In this document: one piece after another, positions 32,758 through 43,296 of the stretch
Numbering within the stretch: position 1 is the stretch's first letter
How the letters are laid out: every line of letters begins with the position of its first letter
Assembly: GCA_963682175.1 (NCBI GenBank)
Contig: OY821772.1
Location: forward strand, 18,654,743 to 18,718,742
Direction of reading: 5' to 3'
Source of the DNA: Triglochin maritima
Taxonomy: Eukaryota > Streptophyta > Magnoliopsida > Alismatales > Juncaginaceae
DNA: 64,000 bases
Position numbers and translations under genes: made by a program
Notes under the pieces: model-generated
The model's database searches: none
Told to the model about the DNA's origin: nothing
The model's input: the letters and a program-made list of their open reading frames with translations, nothing else

Positions 32758-33425
32758 CTTGAATGTTTGGATGGTTTATTTTAAGGAATCAAGTTTAGGG
32801 TCAACATTGAAGTTCACATTTTGATTTCCATAGTTTGTAGGTTCTGTGTTAATAGATTGAGAATTAGTCCATGTGGTCATGGGTTGGGGCTGGTAGGGAT
32901 GTGGGTATCCGGGAGGAGAATAATGGGGTGGGTTTGATGTATAAAAATTTGAATCAATATTGCCTCCCAATGAATCCATCCTTCTTGGGTTGTACGCGGA
33001 TGCGTAAAGGTCACATTGAGTATTTGGGAAAATGTATGCTCATACTCAGGCTCTAGAGGAACATAAGGACATTCCCCGAAAACATGATCACTCAACCTGC
33101 AACAGTCACACGGTACGACTACTGGAGCCACCGGTGCACTCATATCCTCTACTGCACGTATGAAAGAGGCAAAGTTTGATATAATGTCTCAGTTTCTTGC
33201 CCAACATATGATCCGACAAAACTAGATGGTTGTCTAGCAATTGATGCCTCTCTCATGTTACCCTAATCTTAAGACTGCTCAGCTTTATAATAAAAATTGT
33301 CCCACCATGCTGGGTGTTTGTCTGAGGCACCCCAGGATGCATGGGTCCAGAATACCATGGTAAATAGTCCTAGTCCCAATAATGATATGGATGGTCTCTC
33401 ATGTAACCATCCATCTCGACAAAGT
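32758..33425 (-). pseudogene. gag: Gag, upstream half with zinc knuckle, element 5
   Basis: On the minus strand the gag start (ATG near 33414, MDGYMRDHPYHYWD) is followed by a TAG, as in element 2. The zinc knuckle CDCCRLSDHVFGEC lies near 33110-33070. The frame then changes; 32979-32776 continues as MDSLGGNIDSNFYTSN and matches the Pro/Tyr-rich region of element 2. The ORF listed as starting at 33631 is leader read-through. Confidence 0.65.
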
Positions 33426-34336
33426 ACTCTCGAGTTGACCACTCTCACCACCAAGAGGCCAAGCTCGCAAAAAGTGCTCGACTCAACCCTAAAAATGCTT
33501 ATAGAGAGTGTAAACGGGAGGAGACTAGAACGTAGAAGTAGGTGAAAAGAAGATGACTCAGAGGAGAAGGGAAGAATCCCTAAAGCTAGCGTGGGTAAAG
33601 GGTGAGGGTAGAAGCCTAATCTAGCAAACACGACTCAAACAAGCGTAATTAGCTTGGTTGTGGGTCCTTAGACTAGACGACGCCTAACTACGACTGTCCA
33701 CACTCCTGAACCCCTCACCTCCCTTGGCCGAAGGTCACAAAGCCAATTGATAAAGTCATGACCCATATGTCCCAAACGTCACAATCCAACTAAGCAAACG
33801 ACAACGTTCAGGCCATGACGTCGAGAATGGGATTGTCTCCTAAGTGTGCCCGAATCCTAGGTGTCGAAGTCTACTTGATTTTAGATAAATGTCTACTTGA
33901 GTGATGAAATCCCCCACCTTATCTTGAAAACTATAGGTGGTGCCCCTTAAGATGAATTTTCATTAAACTAGCAAGCAACTCACCAAACAAGCACTCACCT
34001 CACTCTTGTTCCAATGCACCTTACTAACTAATGCATGCTTTAACCATCCATGAATGAGAGAACAGGTGCACGTACCTTACGCCAGCAATTGAAAAAGAAA
34101 AATTAAAGCAAAGGAAAGACAATATGCGTGCAAGGTCTATATATGATGCATGACCTAGATAGCAATGGATCTAATCTTTTGCTTTGAGTTTTAAGGTCCA
34201 AGTTGTCTTAAGAAGGGGTTACTCTTTAGGTCCCCCTGTCCACTTGTCTCCCCTTCTAGTAACCAAAAGAGAAAAGAAAACGTAAAAACAAAAGAAAAAT
34301 ATACCGGAATGGTGAACTCGACTACGAAAATGGTAC
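33426..34336 (-). other. 5' leader of element 5
   Basis: Inverted counterpart of 4015-5107, including the conserved GATAAGGTGGGGGATTTCATC-like segment near 33905-33925. I see no gene. Confidence 0.65.
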
Positions 34337-34354
34337 TCCCAGGCAACGGTGCCA
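34337..34354 (-). promoter_or_regulatory. Primer-binding site (tRNA-Asp type), element 5
   Basis: On the minus strand TGGCACCGTTGCCTGGGA, two differences from the expected tRNA-Asp complement, 6 bp from the LTR end at 34361. Confidence 0.8.
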
Positions 34355-34360
34355 ATAACT

Positions 34361-35930
34361 TGATTGATTCAGTTATAATACAACAAGTGACCGGGCGCGA
34401 TGAAACAGTGGCAAGTATGGGTCGAGTCCACAGGGAACGCGTGCAAGTCGAAATCCACTATACTTGAGTGGGGGAAAGGAAAAGAGAGGTCGGATTACAA
34501 TACTATGCGTGTGAAATCAGAAAACAAGCAATAAAACTAAACCCGTAAGGGGTAGAGAAAGAATGCGGAAATGAAGATAAGTGTACGTTTGTGTGTTCAA
34601 TTGTGCTCATCACAACATGTAATTCATGAAATCCAAAAAACCAAATCCAACTTTCCCTCCACGTGAAATAAGATAAAACATTATCATTAAAACATACAAG
34701 ACAATAATTGAAATGAGGCTAAATGAACTCATGCATAATGACCAAACCCCACTATGTCTCCACATGAAATAAGATTTAACAAAATCATTAAAACATACAA
34801 GAGATTGATTAGGATGAAGCCAACATGACCACATGCATGCACATGTTATGTTTCCATCTTCCACTCCATCCTTATCCTCACCTCATCATTTCCCATAAAA
34901 TAGGTACACTAATCTAAGCATGTGCTAAACATCACTCAAGAGCATTGGCACATCAAAGATAAGAGTGAAATCTCATTAGATGGTTATGGAAATCATGTGA
35001 GGTTCAAAGGTTAGGATTAACACAAACTTAACACTTCACATAATCACATCACCTTATTCTCCATCCCCCAATGGGGATGGACTACAATCTACTCATCTCT
35101 AAACTAAAGAAATCATAAAACAACAAAATCCCATGAAGGAAATATAGAAAACTAGATTAAGCAAGCATCAAACACAAAGGAAATTGCATAAAATGCAAAA
35201 CATCAACATTAAGAACAGAACTAAACTAGATTAAGAAATAAAAATACAAAGTTTGCTCCTCTCCAACCCCCTTATTTGCACTACTAAAACATGAAACTAA
35301 AACCTACTCTAATGAGGGAAGCAGAAAGAAGAGGGGGAGATGAGGGAATACAATGGTATATATACACTAATACAAGGTTAGAATTGATCCGGGTGTAATC
35401 GGACGGCTCGAAATCATTTCGGATGGTCCTAGAATGCTCCGACCCATTAACCCGATCCGCGTACAAAATCTGAGAGCAAATAAATCAGAATGATCTGCCA
35501 ATGGCGGATCAAATCTGCCACTCGCGAATCAGGATATTCTGATCCGGCTCCAATACGTCCAGCGCATAAGTTTCTTCGTTTTTCACGTGGGTGAAGCTTT
35601 GGTCCACTGGTTCAAGCCTGTCTCGCTTTAATTGGTGAAATACTGATCTGGTTCAAGTCATGTGGCACAATATTTTGTTCTTCACCGTCAGGTCCCTCTG
35701 GGTTTTCACTTAGGTCATTCCTTATTTATGATCCAATCCTTATGCATTACAAATAGGTCTAGAAGTCTTCAATTCAGTCCATTCTTGTTGTAATCAGCTC
35801 CTTTTGCTCCCTCTTCTCTTCTTTATTACCTAACACCTGAAACACTACAACAAACACTCGAGTAGCACAATTTTACGGTAAAAATAAATGATATAGGGCA
35901 TGAATGTGATGTATGATATGCTACTTATCA
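34361..35930 (-). repeat. 5' LTR of element 5
   Basis: Plus-strand coordinates start TGATTGATTCAG and end GCTACTTATCA. TATA-like box (minus) near 35356-35365. It follows the 3' LTR at 18696-20201, with a few indels. Confidence 0.8.
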
Positions 35931-35936
35931 CAAACC
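35931..35936. other. Putative target-site duplication, right side of element 5
   Basis: CAAACC, one mismatch from CAAACT at 18690-18695. Confidence 0.45.
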
Positions 35937-36102
35937 CCAACGAACTGGAGATCACCGCACCCCGGTTTTTAAACAAGAACTCAAAAACCCTAGAATAGTG
36001 AAAACGACGATGGTGTTTTCACGACCACGACCTCACCTTCTCTCTACCGCTTGTGCTTGCGACTTTCTTGTTTGATAACTTTTATTCTAGTTTTGAATCT
36101 AT

Positions 36103-36213
36103 GGGTCGACGTAGTAGAGGAAGATTTAGAGTTTTTCGGATCGACATAGTGGAGGAACATTTAGTTTTTTTAGGTCGGCGTAGCGAAAGAAAATCTTGGG
36201 TCGACATGTCAGT
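36103..36213. repeat. Short minisatellite (about three 35-bp units)
   Basis: GGTCGACGTAGTAGAGGAAG, GATCGACATAGTGGAGGAAC and GGTCGGCGTAGCGAAAGAAA begin successive units, each followed by an AT-rich stretch. The first part of the interval 35937-36490 otherwise shows no gene. Confidence 0.55.
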
Positions 36214-36489
36214 TTTTTGAAATGTTGCGGTTTAACTAGGTTTTGTTGTAATGGAAAGAATATGAATTGTCACCCCCACCTTTTTGGAAACCAACTATTT
36301 CCCCCTTTATCTAAAATTCGAAAAAAATCAAAAAATTCCCTCAACTTGCTGACATCAATGGTGATGTGGGGGTGCGTAATGGACACGCTCTGTCTATGTA
36401 TCAATACTTTATTCTTTAACTTCGTGTTGTATAATGTTTTCTTGTCTTAGATCGACCATCTTGGTAAAATATTACCCAAGCATTTGTCC

Positions 36490-36730
36490 TATATTGACGA
36501 AATGCATTTCGGTTGACCAAACTGGTGATTCTAGTTAGGCGTTTCGGTAGACCGAATTGTGTTCGGTCGTCGGGTTAGCACGTTACGGTGGACCAATATA
36601 TATTTTGGGTGATCGCATACGATGGGTTTTCATTGCTTTCTGACCGCAAACGTTGACAAAGTAAAAAGAAAATTGGGCATGGATTACGAGGAATGCACCA
36701 GGTGAAACAACCCCCCTCCACGGACGTCCG
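36490..36730. repeat. Dispersed repeat copy B
   Basis: Matches copy A (17445-17790), including ATACGATGGGTTTTCATTGC and AACCCCCCTCCACGG. Confidence 0.55.
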
Positions 36731-37026
36731 TTCCAAAACTCTATATGCAAATTTGGAATTCTCTGTCCACGCAGTTTGGACGACCGAGCCTATTGTGATT
36801 CACTAGAGTGATGAGAAATTTCACCGTTAGACTCCCCAATGGTCATCCACACCATTAATGGACGACCATTGGACGTGAATTTCTCAATTTGCCCTTGATG
36901 TTTTTATATAAACAATCCCCTATTCACTCTTTTTTTCATCCATCTTTTATACAAACGTTCTAAACTCTTTCTTCTACTCAAATTCTTACAATCCCTACTA
37001 TCTATTGGCTTTTTGGCCGTAATCTA
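36731..37026. other. Anonymous DNA
   Basis: No gene or recognised repeat. A short inverted repeat is visible at about 36840-36880 (AATGGTCATCCA and TGGACGACCATT). Confidence 0.35.
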
Positions 37027-38450
37027 TGTTTTAATGATTTAATCAACCTAATCTTAATTATGATCATGTAGAGTAGCACACATGTTGCATTGCATATATA
37101 ATACTTTGTGCTAACCTCTAGAGGTGATCAAGACTCAAGGAAGAAAGGAAATCCAGTCAAGACATGTAATCAAGCTCATTTGAAGACATGTATTTTGTAT
37201 TTCTTTGAGTCTTAGGAACTTTGTGTAATTGAGCATACTTGAGCTAAAAACTATTCAAACACACACTAGGTTCCCTATAGCAGTCACACACGAAATTTCA
37301 TATAATTTGGACTTCAATAAATCACCCAAACTTAGACCGGAAAACACTAAACCAAAAGCTTAACAATCTGCCCACATTCGGCCGACCGAAACAGACCGTT
37401 CGGTCGACTGAGTGATCATATATCCTGTTAGTGTTTAACTGCCTATGTTCGGTCGACCGTCCAAACCTTTTCGGTCGACCGAGTCTCAACATTTTTCCGA
37501 CCGTTAGTTTTGTCATATATACCCAATGGCCGTATTCGTATTATCTAAAATATACCCAAATACATTTTATGTATCGGTCGACCGAGTTATAAACGGTCGA
37601 CCGAACGTAAGTCTCCTGACAAACCCGAACTTCCTGTTGGAATTCGGTCGACCATGGACCTTGTTTCGGTCGACCGAATAGAACCTTGTTTGTCAACCCC
37701 AAAGTGCCTAGTGTGAATCGGTCGACCGAACCCTGTTCGGTGTTCGACGGATCACTTAGGTGTACCGAATTGAGTTCAAAACTGCCAAATGGTCAACCGA
37801 ACAGCCCGATCTGGTCGACCGAATTCATTCAGAATTTGGTCCTACAAGTTTCTATTTTGTGTATCTTACACCAACTCTTACCCAATCAACCCCAATGGCT
37901 ATAATACCTTGGGAGCTTATAAATAGGAGTATCCTTGACACAATTACACATCTCTCACACATCCATTTGTCACATACACTAAAGAGAAACTCCCAAGCTC
38001 CAATTTCCCTAATCCTACACTCTAAGCTTAAATTCCACACATTTGATCATATCCAAATCATACTCAAAGTGTGCTCAATATTTAGAGAGTGTTGTCCCAC
38101 TCATTGATTGTTCAAGAAGCAAGGATTTCGGTGAAATCCCGAAGTGTTCCCTCTCGGATTGTGAGAGGAAGAAGGTCAAGCAAGCGAGGGTTTTCGCAGT
38201 ACTTATGCTTAAAGGCGTTCTCTCCCGGCCCGGAACGGGGACTGGTTAGTGAAGTCGTGAGCAGAGCTTGCAAGAGAGGACGTAGGTGGGTGGCCGAACC
38301 TCTGTAAAATCCCTTGTGTTCCTTGTGGTTTGCGTTATCCTCTTCCTTACTTGCTTGTTTATTTTAAATTCCGTTGTGCACATCTTTGATACTTAAACAA
38401 GTAGGTAATTAGCTTAAAAGTGATTAGAATTAGATACCCTCACGATCCTA
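37027..38450 (+). repeat. Element 9: probable LTR packed with GGTCGACC palindromes
   Basis: Starts TGTTTTAATGATTTAATC; a TATA box in CTTATAAATAGG lies at 37916-37927, and a C-terminal-less retroelement ORF1 starts just after the LTR. Eight exact GGTCGACC (usually CGGTCGACCG) and several near copies lie at 37440-37830, upstream of the TATA box. The 3' end (about 38400-38460) is uncertain because no clear primer site or second LTR is visible. Confidence 0.5.
37440..37830. promoter_or_regulatory. Cluster of GGTCGACC palindromes in U3
   Basis: Exact copies near 37444, 37471, 37577, 37593, 37645, 37664, 37719 and 37812. They sit within 500 bp of the TATA box, as expected for repeated activator or silencer sites. 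Each copy is a SalI-type palindrome with CpG, so also a methylation target. Confidence 0.5.
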
Positions 38451-38471
38451 CACTATCTTCACCATTTTTCA

Positions 38472-39404
38472 ATGGCTCCTAAAAAGGCTCTTGCCTCAAA
38501 ACAAACCGACCGAGAATAAAGGAAGAAGTAGGTTCCCTCTGGAGAAGAAAAGTCATCTTATTCCTGACATTCCATCCACCTCGATGGCACTAGCGAAAAA
38601 AATCCCTGAAGACCTTATCCCATACTCACCATCCTACATCTCCATCAACCAAAAGGCGGAGCGTTTTGATATCGATTAGCAGTGCCAACCCTATTCCGGA
38701 GTGCAAGATCGTAATTAAAGATTTCAGGAAAATTGACCTCCAAACTTTTGTCGCCAATCATCTAGGTGATTTCTTACAAGACAACCTTTCAGTGAAATTT
38801 TCCTCGGAAGACCACCGCTTAGGGTGGCACTCAAAAGGCTCTCACATCCAAAATCAACAATGTTTCTTTCACTCTCACTACCTCACTACTTAGGGAGATC
38901 ACCGATCTTCCAGGCGTTGGACACGACATCTACAACTTGGCTTGGGAGGAGCTATGTAGCTCCACCGATCAATTCATCAATGTTACCAAACCAATGGTGC
39001 CAGCATAACAAGAGGTCTCCATCTGTCATCTTCCAATCATTGGTAAAGTCCTTTTCCAATTCATCTCCTATAGTATTTTCATTCGCAAAGGTCATCAAGA
39101 TGAACTAGATCATCAAATGATGAAATGCTTATGCAATCTTTGCACCAGGACTAACACAAATTGGCATATCTTCATCATCAATCACAAATGTTATGTCTCT
39201 CAATGTAAGCTTAATTTTCTTCCTTTTTCGATGTTCATCTCCCTTATTGGCGAACACTTCAATGTAGGCTCTAAATTCGATTTGTTCAAATCATCCCGAA
39301 CCGTCATCGATAAATACACGCTCAAACGGTTGAAAACTGAGGTGCAACAAGCCACATGTGAAGCATCTACCAGAAATATAGAAGATGACTCCACCAATCC
39401 TTGA
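38472..39404 (+). pseudogene. ORF1 relic, putative plant transposon protein domain
   Basis: Starts MAPKKALASKQ at ATG 38472, hits a stop after 15 codons, then continues in other frames through SYISINQKAERFDI and ECKIVIKDFRKIDLQTFVA. Later pieces read ITDLPGVGHDIYN, IIGKVLFQFISYSIFIRKGHQDE and HQMMKCLCNLCTRTNTNW. These fit the domain called putative plant transposon protein (Transposase_32) carried by ORF1 of some plant LTR retrotransposons. At least four frame changes or stops show decay. Family assignment is from memory. Confidence 0.55.
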
Positions 39405-39556
39405 GCAACAAAGAAATGTCTGATGCTCAATCTTTGTCTCCCACTTTAACCAAACCCGCAATTGACCCAAGATGGCATTAAAAATTAGCTTGTGGTCCTC
39501 GACGCTACACTTGCCCCGAATGGTCATCTTGTTCGGAAGCTTAATGGAATGAACTC

Positions 39557-39814
39557 TTGTGGGCTTATCTGCTCGAGAGGAATATCAATAGGAATTGCCA
39601 AGAGATCCAAGAAGTTGGTGGGCTAGTGTATCACAATTACCAAGGAATAAAAGAGGTCATCGATATTTTCTTTGCTTTCCAGTTGTCGACATTAACTTCA
39701 CTCAACGAAATCAACAACCAAATTCGTGTGGTTGGAGATTCCCACAAAGTGTTCATTGATTCTCAAAATGCGATCATTGATTTCCTTTGTAATATAAACA
39801 AGCTGGAAAACTAG
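39557..39814 (+). pseudogene. C-terminal piece of element 9 ORF1 (tentative)
   Basis: An 85-codon frame (MWAYLLERNINRN at start) with NYQGIKEVIDIFF and VFIDSQNAIIDFLCNINKLEN. It follows the ORF1 relic, is polar and helix-prone, and has no recognised domain. Probably the end of the same gene. Confidence 0.35.
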
Positions 39815-39837
39815 CCCATTTGTTCAATTAGTGGACT

Positions 39838-40020
39838 GACATTTGTCTGGTCGCCTGTTTAGAACATTTCGGTGGACCGAAATATTTTAAATCGATCGCA
39901 TACGATGTTTCCATAGCTTTCCGACCTCAAATGTTTAGAAACAAAAATGTAAAGTGGGTATGAATTCCCAGAAGTGCACAAACAACCCCCTTCATGAAGT
40001 CAAATGGAATCTATAAGTCA
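39838..40020. repeat. Dispersed repeat copy C
   Basis: Contains TTCGGTGGACCGAAAT, GATCGCATACGATG, and AACAACCCCCTTCATGAAG. It abuts the end of the element 9 relic. Confidence 0.5.
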
Positions 40021-40554
40021 AGAGAGTCTCCCTCAAGAAAATAACTATTTGTCAAGATATCTAGATGAATATACTAATCATGAATCAACAAAGACATGAA
40101 TGAAATCTCTTACCAAACGTATTAATCCCTCCAATGTTACATTTTTTGTTTATTGACTTCCTAATTAGCTATGTGATTGTTTCATGCAAAATCGATGTAA
40201 TCGTTTTTTTGTGATGCATTTCAATTGACTACTCACCTAATATTTACTAGTGTGAATTACATCTAGCAATTGTGCATTTATACTCGTATTCGTGTTCACA
40301 AATGTACAATTAGTGGTGGTGTACTATTGTATCTTTATAGTGTTAATCGTGTTTGTCCATTAAATCTATATCAAACATCCGTTTATTAATTGTTTTACAA
40401 CCTTACACAAAAAACTTAGTCATGTAGAATTTTTCCAATCCATATTCCTAAATTTCTTCCTTCGCTAAAAATTCCATATTATTCTTCAACTTCATGTTGT
40501 ATAATCATGTTCTTACATTGACCAGCCTAGCACCATATTTCTCAAGAATTTGTT
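40021..40554. other. AT-rich intergenic DNA
   Basis: No gene, tRNA or repeat recognised. Confidence 0.4.
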
Positions 40555-40700
40555 TTATATCCACTGAATGCATTTCAGTTGTTCGAACTGGTGATTCTAG
40601 TTAGGGAATTCGGTGGACCGGAATGGATTCAGTCGACCACATACCTATAACGTTTCCGTTGCTTTTCAACTTCAAACGTTGAGAAAGGAAAAGGATCAAA
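40555..40700. repeat. Dispersed repeat copy D
   Basis: Contains GGTGATTCTAGTTAGG (also in copy B), TTCGGTGGACCGGAAT and TTCAAACGTTGAGAAAGG. Confidence 0.5.
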
Positions 40701-40739
40701 AAACTATAGCAAATCTTATGGATTTTGGTTGTCAGTTAC

Positions 40740-41815
40740 TGTCAAAAAATTATAGCATATCCTTATTGGGTTACGATATGATAGGACACCACCTTTCATT
40801 ACACAGTCTACAAAATCATTGGTTGTAGCGTGTTCCATTCATAGGTGTTATACCCTAGAAAGGATATCTCTCATCGTCCATTACCGTAACATTTGACGTG
40901 TTATGTGTCATTATTAAGGAACAAAACATTGTCACACTAAAAAGACACCAAATCATAGTAGTCCCTTAATGTCATAAAAATGACATCTCACGTCGGATGT
41001 TGTTGGCAAGTCCAATGTGGAATGACCTATGTTTAGACACAATTTGAGGTGGTTTATTGGGAGTTGTGATGAAAAGACACGATCTTTCATTACAGGGTCT
41101 ATGAAATCATAGGTTGTGGTAAATTCCATTCATAGTCTTTCTTCTTGTGCAATGTGGAATGAGTCATGATAAAGGGATGTGAATCATGATAAAGGGGTGT
41201 GAGTCATGAGAATTGCATCTATTCCATTCTTGTGTTTTTTTATTATTAATTTTTAATCCTTATCTCAAATAATTGAATTTTTTATTTAAGTAATGTGAAG
41301 TGAGGCGATGAAAAGCCTAATAGAGTGTCACTTTCAAAGTTCGATCGTTAAACTTATTTAGTATTCCTAGGTGATAAATTAAACCAAATGAATTATGTTC
41401 TTCACTAATTGTCAATTTATTGATACATTCTACGATGAATTATTATGTTCCTAATATGTCACAGTAAATATTTTATGATGAAGAAAATTTATGATTATTG
41501 AGAACCACAACGTCGTAATAAATTCTAATAAAAAGGACATCTCACGTCGTCTATTACTTCACAATTTGACATGGTTTGTTTTATTATTAAGAAACGAAAC
41601 ATCACAAAATATATACGATAAAAATCACAACTCACGTCTGTTGTTCTATATTATCCAATGTGGAATGCCCTCATATGAAGATACACGTTTTGGCGTATTA
41701 TTGCATTGGGAGTCGTTACAAAGGGAGACAACCTTTCAGTTTATGGTATGCAAAGAGACTCAACCTCACATTCCTTCTATAAAGTTATTGGTTGTAGAGT
41801 AGTCCATTCTTCTCC
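40740..41815. repeat. Diverged ~300-bp repeat units (two full, one partial)
   Basis: Units share GACATCTCACGTCG, TCCAATGTGGAATG, an ATTGGGAGT segment, GACA(A/C)C...CTTTCA and GGTTGTAG...TCCATTC, in the same order, at about 40740-40850 (end only), 40855-41140 and 41500-41815. Spacer DNA between is AT-rich. Origin unknown; possibly a non-autonomous DNA element or SINE-like family. Confidence 0.45.
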
Positions 41816-41983
41816 CTGAAAGCCCACTTCTTGAAATGGGCTTCATCAACGTGTAGGAAGACCCCACTCTCTGCCACTGTACACCACTTGCTTTTGTGGT
41901 TTGTTACCAAAGCGCAACCGACCGGAGGCACCTCCACACTCGGCTGCATTCCTGCCACTAGAGTCCAGTCCACCAGTGTTGGT

Positions 41984-42253
41984 GGTGATCTTGGAGAAGG
42001 AGTCGACGATAGCTCCAGCGCACCAACTAGAGGTCATTTTAGAGAAGGAGTCGGTGAGATCTCCAACGTCCCAAGTTAGTGGTTAGCAGACCCTGAGGCA
42101 CCTACCGACAACTTCAGCCTACCAAGATCGTGGTCAATTATCCTGATGCAACTTCCAACGACTCGAACCTCCAAAGTTAGTGGTTAGCTGATCCAGATGC
42201 AACTTCCAACAGCTTCAGCCTCCCAAGTTGGTGGTCAATGGATCCTAATGCAG
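41984..42253. repeat. 48-51-bp minisatellite
   Basis: Three contiguous 51-bp units (42101-42151, 42152-42202, 42203-42253) starting C(C/T)T(A/C)C(C)GAC or CTTCCAAC and ending GATGCAA/GATGCAG-like. Two upstream units (41984, 42032) containing GAGAAGGAGTCG are 48 bp apart. Unit length is a multiple of three and the region is GC-richer than its surroundings, but I find no gene. Confidence 0.6.
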
Positions 42254-42282
42254 ATAATTGATTTAGGAATCTGGGACTAGTG

Positions 42283-43296
42283 GTCAATTGGCGGTCTGGT
42301 GAGTCATGTTTGCCTTCTCCTTTCTTTGTCTTGTTGCCATAATTGATTTAGGAATCTGGTACTCAATTTTGCATGCTCTGACTCTTAGATTGCTCCCAGG
42401 TTAATAATCAACTTCCTTTAAGCAACTTGGACCCTAAAACCCAAAGCAAAAGATTTGGCATTCTTTCTTGTTTAGGTCATGCATCATGTATTCGACTTAG
42501 GCATGTAGAATGACTTTTATTTTAGCTTTATTTTCAGTTGCTGAGTGCTGGCGTGAGGTACACACCTTCAACTCTCATTCATGCATTTCGTATGAACATG
42601 CATTAGTTAGTAGGAAGTGCATTGAAACAAGTGTGAGTTGAGCGTTTGTTTGGAGAGTTGATTGTTAGATTAAGTCCAAAACGCTAATAAGGAGGGGTTG
42701 TCCCATAAAAGATAAGGTGGGGGATTTCATCACCATTTTCTTCACCCCACAAACCACACTAATCAAGAGCCTAATTTTTAAAATCAAGTAGACATTGGCC
42801 CTAAGGATCTCTGACGCATTAGGAGAGTGATCCAGTCACGACCGTCATGGCCTGATCGGCGTTGCCCACTTTGTCGATAGTAGGAGAGACGAGATCTCCC
42901 GATCTTGGCTCACTTGTTGGGATTTGTGGTCCTCGTCGTAGGGAGGTGAGGCGTGTTGAGGCTATGTGACCTCGTAGTTAGGCGTCGTCTAGCTGTAAGG
43001 ACCTATAGCGACCTTAGGATTGCTCGAGCCGTGTTTGCTTGTGTGCTTCTACCTATACCCATACGTCGTAGCATAAGGACTTCTTCCCTTCTCTCCTGAG
43101 TCATTCTTTCTCTCATGTGTCCCCCCGTCTTCTCCTCTACGCACATTCTTTGTTAAAAAAAGATCTGGTTTGTGTGTGCGCACCTGTGTGTGCACGAGAC
43201 GAGAGTGGTCGTTTGACGAGGCACGTTGTCAACCCAGCTTCAGTGGTCGATTTCTCGACGCCTTCCTCCTCTCATGTTGCACATAGTCCGGGTTCT
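42283..43296 (+). other. 5' leader of element 4 (partial)
   Basis: From CAATTGGCGGTCTGGTGAGT onward it follows the leader of element 3, including the splice-donor-like TCTGGTGAGT at 42293-42302 and GATAAGGTGGGGGATTTCATC near 42713. A frame open from 43117 precedes gag. Confidence 0.7.

Larger units (their letters stand above)
18696..35930 (-). mobile_element. Element 5: type B retrotransposon, minus strand, split by element 3
   Basis: On the minus strand: 5' LTR (35930-34361), primer site, leader, zinc-knuckle gag (interrupted at 32757/22640), C-terminal ORF, 3' non-coding region, polypurine tract, 3' LTR (20201-18696). Without the nested element 3 and one duplicated pentamer it is about 7.1 kb, close to element 2. 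Its LTRs (about 1.5-1.57 kb) differ from those of element 2 but keep the TGATTGA-like terminus. Confidence 0.8.
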
